Source: a virus
Strand: one strand, 5' to 3'
Virus record (IMG/VR): IMGVR_UViG_3300020159_001147
Location: 1 to 26,434 of that record
DNA: 26,434 nucleotides
Shown here piece by piece: positions 21,871-26,434 of this stretch. The notes under the pieces were generated by a model. That model did no database searches, was not told the origin of the DNA, and saw nothing but the letters and a program-made list of their open reading frames with translations. Both the position numbers and the translations under genes were made by a program. Numbering within the stretch: position 1 is the first letter of the stretch; the number at the start of each line of letters is the position of its first letter.

Positions 21871-22588
21871 CATTAAGGTTTCAGTAATTCTAACTAGTTA
21901 CAACAACGCTAAGTATGTTGAGAGAGCTATAAAATCAGTTCTAAGTCAGACATATAAAAACTTAGAGCTAATCATAGCTGATGATAATTCTTCTGATCCA
22001 GAAGTTATTAATATAATATCCAAGTATTGTTCTCACGAAAATGTTATCTGCTATAACTCAAAAATAGCAGAAGATAATAGACTAAAGACAGCTCGATACG
22101 CTACTCAAATTAACACAGTAGGAAGACACATTGCTACTGGAGACTACTTTTTGTATCTAGCAGATGATGACTATTACTACCCGGAAATGGTCGAAAAAAT
22201 GGTTGAATATGTTGAGAAGACTGGTCATGATGTAGTTTTTTGCGCACAACACATCAGAGATGTTGATGACAATATTGATGGTGGTGGTGTTGAAGGTGCC
22301 GGTATTAGATTCTTTAATGAGCCCCTAAAAAGAGGCGCAGACATATTAGATCACAATCAAGTTATGACTTCAAAAAAGTGTTTTGATTCAGTAGGTGGAT
22401 GGGACGATGGAGCATGGTGTTGGGCTGGTGCAGACGCAGCATTCTTTGATAGATTAGAGAGAGCTGGATATTTATTTTATCCAATAGACTACACACTGCC
22501 CCTTCATGCTAAAATGTATAGAGAAAAATCTGTACAATGGAACATGGCAAACAATCTTAATCCAGTTGGAGGAGAAATACAAGAATGA
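21860..22588 (+). CDS. Glycosyltransferase family 2 (242 aa)
   Basis: A classic GT2 N-terminus: VSVILTSYNNAKYVERAIKS, then QTYKNLELIIADDNSSDPEV. The metal-binding DXD is YLADDDYYYPEM near residue 100. The acceptor half contains SVGGWDDGAWCWAGADAAFF, typical of GT2 enzymes. It starts the phage glycan operon of three glycosyltransferases, an FkbM methyltransferase and a NeuD-like protein. Sugar and acceptor unknown. Confidence 0.9.
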   Translation: MKSNIKVSVILTSYNNAKYVERAIKSVLSQTYKNLELIIADDNSSDPEVINIISKYCSHENVICYNSKIAEDNRLKTARYATQINTVGRHIATGDYFLYLADDDYYYPEMVEKMVEYVEKTGHDVVFCAQHIRDVDDNIDGGGVEGAGIRFFNEPLKRGADILDHNQVMTSKKCFDSVGGWDDGAWCWAGADAAFFDRLERAGYLFYPIDYTLPLHAKMYREKSVQWNMANNLNPVGGEIQE

Positions 22589-23469
22589 GTACTAATTTTT
22601 GGGCCGTAGGAATGGCTCGAGATGAAGGTGATATCATTGATCACACAATGTATCACCTCGCTGCCAATGGAGCAGCAGGCATTATAGTTGCTGATAACCT
22701 TTCTAAAGATGACACTAGAGAAAGAATGGAAGAAGCTAAAGAAAATATCGCCAAGTTTAATCCAGAAATTCAAGTCATCATCTTAGAAGATAACGTAGTT
22801 CAGTACACACAGTCACAAAAGATGACCAACCTAGCTGCTATGGCTCGTGAAAACGGAGCCAAGTGGGTCATTCCGTTTGATATTGATGAAATTTGGCACT
22901 CTCCAGGAAGAACTCTTCAAGATGCTTTTGAAATTTTGTCTGAAGATTCTGTAGATATTTATAGAGTTCTTTATACAAATCATTCGATTACAGAATTTGA
23001 CGAACCAGCACTATCCCCATTCCATTCCATAAAGTGGAAATGGAACCTCCCAACTAATCATAAAAGTTGTTTTAGATTTAGAAGTGAAGACAAATTTGTA
23101 AAGATATCAAATGGTAACCATTTAGTTCAGCATAATGGTTGGGATATTGGAAGAAGTGTAAAAACAGTTTTAGACGATTATGGTCATGATAAGATTGTTT
23201 TTGGCCCACAACTATTAGAGATTAGACACTTTCAATGGAGATCGTTGGATCATTTCATGAAAAAGATTCTCAATGCTTACGAAGCCTGTCGTGCTCTAGG
23301 TCCTGGGGCAGATTTATATAATGGCGCAGCATGGGCTGAGCATTTTGTAATTTACGAGGCTGATGGAGTAGATGGTTTAGTGAAGTATTTTGAAAACAAT
23401 ATTTTAGTCAAGGGAGATACTGGATCTTTAATATTAGATCCAGCTCCAATTAGGGAGCTTCCAGTATGA
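22585..23469 (+). CDS. Glycosyltransferase (GT2, diverged, 294 aa)
   Basis: GT-A-like enzyme of the type that begins VGMARDEGDIIDHTMYHLAA. VADNLSKDDTRERME is its nucleotide-binding cluster and VIPFDIDEIWHSPG near residue 95 its DXD. The rest (ILEIRHFQWRSLDHFMKKIL) resembles related bacterial glycosyltransferases of the Glyco_tranf_2_4 kind. It overlaps the genes on both sides as ATGA (4 nt), so it is part of the operon. Confidence 0.8.
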   Translation: MSTNFWAVGMARDEGDIIDHTMYHLAANGAAGIIVADNLSKDDTRERMEEAKENIAKFNPEIQVIILEDNVVQYTQSQKMTNLAAMARENGAKWVIPFDIDEIWHSPGRTLQDAFEILSEDSVDIYRVLYTNHSITEFDEPALSPFHSIKWKWNLPTNHKSCFRFRSEDKFVKISNGNHLVQHNGWDIGRSVKTVLDDYGHDKIVFGPQLLEIRHFQWRSLDHFMKKILNAYEACRALGPGADLYNGAAWAEHFVIYEADGVDGLVKYFENNILVKGDTGSLILDPAPIRELPV

Positions 23470-24122
23470 ACAAAGTGTCACTAGTAGTTATTACGGATGG
23501 AAGACAAGCCTGTATAGAAAAAACTATCAATAGGTTTAATCATATAATTGATTTTAATTTTTTTGAAAAGTTAATTATTAATGATTCCGCAGATCCTAGA
23601 TATCACGAGTTTTTAGTTAAAAGATTTCCAGAGTTTGAAGTTATTTCACATGAAACAAGAAGAGGTTTAGCTGGTGCAGTGCAGTCAGCTTGGGCATCTG
23701 TAAGTCGTGAATGCGACTATGTTTTTCATTTAGAAGATGATTTTATTTTTGAAAAATCAATAGACATAAATTATATGGCTTTCTTACTGAGAAAGAATCC
23801 ACACCTTGTTCAAATGGCATTGGTCCGTGCTCCAGTTAATCCTCCTGAAGAAGAAGTTGGTGGATTTGTATTCCAGCATCTTGAAGACTATAGTCAAAAA
23901 GGGGACTACTTTGAACATGGTAGACTCTTCACTTTAAACCCCTGCCTATATCCTATGTCTACGGTTAAAATTGGCTGGCCAGATCATGGTGGCGAATCTG
24001 AGTTCACATCAAAAGTTCATTCTATTGATAAAGATTATAGATTTGGTTTTTATGGAAACATTTATGACGCACCACTTGTAACTCACATAGGCGGTAGAAG
24101 AACAGAAGGATGGTTCTTGTGA
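23466..24122 (+). CDS. Glycosyltransferase-like protein (GT-A fold, 218 aa)
   Basis: The N-terminus has a first strand (KVSLVVITDGRQACIEKTIN), IINDSADPRYHEF as the nucleotide-binding part, and VFHLEDDFIFEK as a DXD-like site near residue 95. The end includes PLVTHIGGRRTEGWF, a common C-terminal motif in this type. It overlaps the methyltransferase start (GTGA) by 4 nt. Substrate unknown. Confidence 0.75.
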   Translation: MNKVSLVVITDGRQACIEKTINRFNHIIDFNFFEKLIINDSADPRYHEFLVKRFPEFEVISHETRRGLAGAVQSAWASVSRECDYVFHLEDDFIFEKSIDINYMAFLLRKNPHLVQMALVRAPVNPPEEEVGGFVFQHLEDYSQKGDYFEHGRLFTLNPCLYPMSTVKIGWPDHGGESEFTSKVHSIDKDYRFGFYGNIYDAPLVTHIGGRRTEGWFL

Positions 24123-24832
24123 AAGAGGTTAATCTCTCAGTCCAAAAAAGAAATATTTCATTCACAGTAGAAGATAGTCAAGAGCTTCACCAAGAAAAAG
24201 GTTATAATTTTTGGAAAGAAAAATATAGTTCTTGGGAGAATGAAACCTTTAATTTTTTAGATAAATTTTTATCAAAAGAAAAAGACTATTTGGACATAGG
24301 ATCCTGGGTTGGACCAACTGTAATATACGCTTCCCACCTATGTAGAAATGCAGTAGCTATAGAACCAGACCCTGTTGCTTATCGCATATTAAATACCAAC
24401 ATCGCTTTAAATAATATATCAAATATAGAAACAATAAACAAAGCTGTTTCAATATTTGAAACTTCTTTTATGAGTGAATCAAAATTCTTTGGTGATTCAA
24501 TGACTAGAGTGTCTTCTAGCTCAGAAAATGGCACTCCTATAGAAGTAGTGAGATTAGAAGAATTGTTTTCGATGGGAGATTACTCAATCGTAAAAATGGA
24601 CATCGAAGGATCTGAGTTTGATGTAGTTCCATATTACAGTTCTCTCTTTAAGGAAAAAGGAATACCTCTTTACCTTTCAACTCACGCACCATTCTTTAAA
24701 GATGGAAATGAAAAGACTTCTAAATTAATAGACTCTTTATCTAGCGCAAATAAAATATATAATGAAAGCGGCGATGAGATTAAGTTGAAAGAAATCACCG
24801 CAAACTTTGGTAGCTATCTTATTTCTTGGTGA
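24119..24832 (+). CDS. FkbM-family methyltransferase (237 aa)
   Basis: SAM-dependent methyltransferase. Motif I is YLDIGSWVGPTVIYA, the acidic end of strand 2 is AVAIEPDPVAYRIL, and the typical FkbM block is SIVKMDIEGSEFDVVPYY. Such enzymes methylate sugars. GTG at 24119 is chosen over ATG 24110 because AGAAGGA lies upstream at good spacing and it overlaps the preceding stop as GTGA. It probably modifies the glycan made by the neighbouring glycosyltransferases. Confidence 0.85.
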   Translation: MKEVNLSVQKRNISFTVEDSQELHQEKGYNFWKEKYSSWENETFNFLDKFLSKEKDYLDIGSWVGPTVIYASHLCRNAVAIEPDPVAYRILNTNIALNNISNIETINKAVSIFETSFMSESKFFGDSMTRVSSSSENGTPIEVVRLEELFSMGDYSIVKMDIEGSEFDVVPYYSSLFKEKGIPLYLSTHAPFFKDGNEKTSKLIDSLSSANKIYNESGDEIKLKEITANFGSYLISW

Positions 24833-24835
24833 GTT

Positions 24836-25472
24836 ATGGACTTGGTTATAATTCGGAGCTGGTGGACACTCTAAAGATCTAGAATACCTTGCTCTTTCGG
24901 ATAAGTATGAACGATGGAATCTTATTGGATTCTTAGACGATGATCCATCAGTGAATAACAAACAACTTCTTGGCGATGTATCATTTTTATCTTTTCTACT
25001 TGACAAATACCCTAGCTTAAAATATACTATAGCTATTAATTCTTCCAGAGTAAGAAAAGAAATAGAATCTAAAATAAATAGAATAGAACGAGCTGCTAAT
25101 CTCATTCATGAGACAGCTGTAATTGGCACAGACTGCGAGTATGGTAACGGTCTTACAATGGGGCCATATTCTGTGTTGACAACTAGAGTGACATTGGGCT
25201 TACATGTACATATTAATACCGCCGCATCCATTAATCAATCCAGCACAATAGGAGACTACTGCACCGTAAGTCCTGGGGCTAGGATTTGTGGAGACGTTAA
25301 CGTCGGTGAGACAACCTCTATAGGTGCTGGTAGCGTAGTTATTAACTTTAAAAATGTGGGAAGCAACTGCACCCTAGGAGCAGGGACCGTTGTGATAGAT
25401 CACGTAGGAGATAATGCTACTGTTGTGGGAGTTCCCGGTAGGGAAATCAAAAGATTTGGTGAGTATATTTAG
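24836..25472 (+). CDS. neuD-like: NeuD-like sugar O-acyltransferase (about 211 aa with one +1 shift)
   Basis: Left-handed beta-helix acyltransferase of the NeuD/PglD type, which acetylates sugars. From ATG 24836 the frame reads MDLVII and then stops after RSWWTL. Dropping C24854 gives GGA GCT GGT GGA CAC TCT: MDLVIIGAGGHSKDLEYLAL, the family's exact N-terminal Rossmann motif. The frame then runs to 25472 through a beta-helix with hexapeptide repeats (TAVIGTDCEYGNGLTMGPYS, IGDYCTVSPGARICGDVNV). The position of the usual catalytic His (in a V-G-H-D block) appears as Gln here (SINQSSTIGDYC), so activity may be altered. Without the shift only a GTG start at 24951 is available, and the nucleotide-binding end would be missing. 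Confidence 0.8.
24851..24857 (+). other. Predicted +1 frameshift site, ATT CGG A
   Basis: Codons ATT CGG AGC TGG in the starting frame. Skipping the C at 24854 gives ATT GGA GCT GGT, which restores the GAGGH motif of NeuD-like proteins. The place of the shift is fixed by homology to the seventh codon, so it is the best-placed of the sites in this window. Confidence 0.6.
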
Positions 25473-25483
25473 ATATATATAAT
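25455..25483 (+). promoter_or_regulatory. Possible promoter for the endolysin gene
   Basis: TATAAT at 25478-25483, at the end of the NeuD-like gene, with a weak TTTGGT 17 nt upstream. The 47-nt gap is very AT-rich, so other -10-like hexamers occur. It would allow separate late expression of the endolysin. Confidence 0.35.
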
Positions 25484-25519
25484 TACTATATAGATATATT
25501 ACTTTAAAGGAGATAATAA

Positions 25520-26050
25520 ATGGCAAGAAAATATCCATATTATCCATCATTTGATGGCAAAAAAGCAGGAGCTGGAACGGAATGGTTCGTCAATGCTTGC
25601 AGTCGCAGATGGAAAACTAGCAACATGGGAATTTATTCTCCGAGATTGATGAGAAATTCACACACTGCTGGTAAGAAGATTGGTGACCCAGGAATGGAGA
25701 AGTGGCTTTCAGTTCATGCAACTGGTGCTGCTGCCGACATCGGTTACACAGATCGTAAGATTGGTGTAGCAATGTGGGATTGGTTCTTGGCTAATGCTGA
25801 AGCTCTTGGAATCGTAGAGATTCACGACTATGCCTACGATGCAAACGCATCTGACAAGAAGCCAGGATATGGTCGTGGTTTTCGCTGCTCACGTGGCGAA
25901 GGACAAAAGGGTGTAAAGATATATGACGCAAAAGATAATGCAGGATCCTTTGGTGGGAAGTGGATTCATATTGAATTAGAACCAGAATTTGCTAAGGACG
26001 CAGCAAAAATGGAAGCAGCTTGGCGTGCACTCCCAAAACCCGGTGCCTGA
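25520..26050 (+). CDS. Endolysin, M15-peptidase-like (176 aa)
   Basis: Predicted cell-wall peptidase that releases phage particles. The zinc-site pattern of M15 (VanY-like) enzymes is seen: H66 and D73 in SVHATGAAADIGYTD, and H150 in KWIHIELEPE, with E152 near it. The middle (IVEIHDYAYDANASDKKPGY, then GRGFRCSRGEG) is shared with many actinobacterial-phage-type lysins as I recall. There is no signal peptide. A strong Shine-Dalgarno (AAAGGAG) is upstream. The next gene is a small membrane protein, a common place for a holin. Confidence 0.75.
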   Translation: MARKYPYYPSFDGKKAGAGTEWFVNACSRRWKTSNMGIYSPRLMRNSHTAGKKIGDPGMEKWLSVHATGAAADIGYTDRKIGVAMWDWFLANAEALGIVEIHDYAYDANASDKKPGYGRGFRCSRGEGQKGVKIYDAKDNAGSFGGKWIHIELEPEFAKDAAKMEAAWRALPKPGA

Positions 26051-26051
26051 T

Positions 26052-26165
26052 ATGGTACTCATCTGTGCCGCTTTATTTCTATCCATGTTTGCAATGCCAT
26101 TAGCTATAGGACTAGTATTAATAGATGGATTAAAAAAAACTGATCCAGATATAGAGATAGATTAA
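26052..26165 (+). CDS. Small membrane protein, holin candidate (37 aa)
   Basis: One hydrophobic helix (LICAALFLSMFAMPLAIGLV) followed by a short acidic tail (KKTDPDIEID). It starts one base after the endolysin stop. Position and shape suit a small holin or a membrane-anchored lysis regulator, but the sequence is too short for a family call. Confidence 0.5.
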   Translation: MVLICAALFLSMFAMPLAIGLVLIDGLKKTDPDIEID

Positions 26166-26178
26166 GCTCACAAGACAC

Positions 26179-26207
26179 TTGCTGATACCAGAGTAATCTG
26201 ATATAAT
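26179..26207 (+). promoter_or_regulatory. Extended -10 promoter (TTGCTG, 17 nt, TGATATAAT)
   Basis: A perfect TATAAT (26202-26207) is preceded by the TG extension, with TTGCTG at 26179-26184 and a 17-nt spacer. This is the best promoter match in the window. Transcription would start about 26214. Confidence 0.8.
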
Positions 26208-26213
26208 AATATT

Positions 26214-26264
26214 CCTTGCAACGGAGGCAACGAAAAGACCCTGGCTTAAATGCTGGGGTCTTTT
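26214..26264 (+). ncRNA. Possible ~50-nt RNA with two hairpins and a terminator
   Basis: Directly after the extended -10 promoter there is a small hairpin TTGC-AACGGAG-GCAA (26216-26230) with a GGAG in its loop, then a strong stem 26233-26241 with 26256-26264 (AAAAGACCC with GGGTCTTTT) and a T run. The terminator lies only about 50 nt after the predicted start, so the transcript would be a short RNA. It may instead be the terminator of the lysis genes. Confidence 0.5.
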
Positions 26265-26291
26265 CTATTTGGCCGCCACAAAATAGTTAGA

Positions 26292-26328
26292 TACCCCTTA
26301 CTATAACAGGTGACTACCTGGAGGGGTA
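26292..26328 (+). promoter_or_regulatory. 5'-UTR structure burying the ribosome-binding site
   Basis: TACCCCTT (26292-26299) can pair with GAGGGGTA (26321-26328), with an inner hairpin CAGGT-GACT-ACCTG (26307-26320). The right arm of the outer stem holds the GGAGGGG Shine-Dalgarno, just before ATG 26330. This arrangement would hide the ribosome-binding site unless opened, suggesting translational control. Confidence 0.5.
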
Positions 26329-26329
26329 A

Positions 26330-26434
26330 ATGCGCATAAAACCACGTAGAGGATCTTGGATTCTAGCTGTACTTTTTGCAGTTGTATTTGTATTTCCATC
26401 TTCTTCAAAAGCAACTGCAGAGCCCGGTCTTAAC
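26330..26434 (+). CDS. Secreted protein, 5' end only
   Basis: ATG at 26330 follows a strong Shine-Dalgarno (GGAGGGG). The protein has an N-terminal signal peptide: a basic head (MRIKPRRGSW), a hydrophobic core (ILAVLFAVVFVFP) and a likely cleavage site near SSKATA-EP. It runs off the window. It could be a phage-encoded secreted lysis factor or surface protein. Confidence 0.75.
   Translation, partial: MRIKPRRGSWILAVLFAVVFVFPSSSKATAEPGLN

Noticed and set aside
24951-25472. NeuD-like gene starting at GTG 24951 with no frameshift
   Set aside because: It would lose the N-terminal sugar-nucleotide part that is clearly encoded just upstream in the same frame from 24855. It may still be what gene finders report.
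1-26434. tRNA genes, CRISPR arrays, transposons and integrase
   Set aside because: No cloverleaf, regular repeat-spacer series, terminal inverted repeats or integrase motifs were seen by eye. A tRNA scan would be needed to exclude an atypical tRNA.

Overview
The window reads as an internal part of a tailed bacteriophage genome (Caudoviricetes-like). It is AT-rich and tightly packed. Genes overlap by 1-17 nt (ATGA, GTGA and TAATG junctions), and all but one small gene lie on the + strand. It combines a phage-type replication set with an endolysin, many tiny hypothetical genes and host-surface-type glycosyltransferases. Promoters look like sigma-70 type (TTGNNN, 17 nt, TATAAT). No tRNA, rRNA, CRISPR array, IS element or integrase was seen. 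The host cannot be fixed from this sequence.

Layout. (1) 1-4274: small hypotheticals, three glycosyltransferase-like genes (652, 2957, 3639), a thermonuclease, a pyrimidine-dimer-glycosylase-like protein and a nucleoside deoxyribosyltransferase-like protein. (2) 4282-14279: replication and recombination. This holds a VSR/DUF559-like endonuclease, DnaB-like helicase, two Cas4/RecB-like PD-(D/E)XK proteins (one apparently dead), an HD-domain protein, an archaeo-eukaryotic-type primase, a full DnaE-type DNA polymerase III alpha subunit and zinc-ribbon proteins. It ends in a bidirectional terminator. (3) 14346-18330: a lone minus-strand gene diverging from a promoter that drives a PD-(D/E)XK nuclease, a sigma factor broken into three frames, RNase HI and a dNMP-kinase-like protein. 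(4) 18409-21064: a dozen very small proteins, mostly Lys/Ala-rich and basic. (5) 21287-25472: small membrane proteins, then three glycosyltransferases, an FkbM methyltransferase and a NeuD-like acyltransferase. (6) 25520-26434: an M15-like endolysin, a small membrane protein (holin candidate), a possible ~50-nt RNA, and the start of a secreted protein whose ribosome-binding site is buried in a hairpin.

Most notable observation: in-frame CGG codons are extremely rare here. I found five. Three are followed by A (CGG-A), and at all three the gene breaks and is restored by a +1 shift that drops the C and reads GGA (Gly). Two of these are in the sigma factor and one is in the NeuD-like gene, where the shift rebuilds the family's GAGGH motif. 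A fourth (CGG-G) sits where a +1 shift would end a membrane protein just before the next gene's Shine-Dalgarno; without the shift the two genes are fused. The fifth (CGG-C) is read normally as Arg. This is either programmed +1 recoding at CGG-R, possibly set by tRNA supply, or a systematic one-base sequencing or assembly error. Read-level or peptide data would decide.
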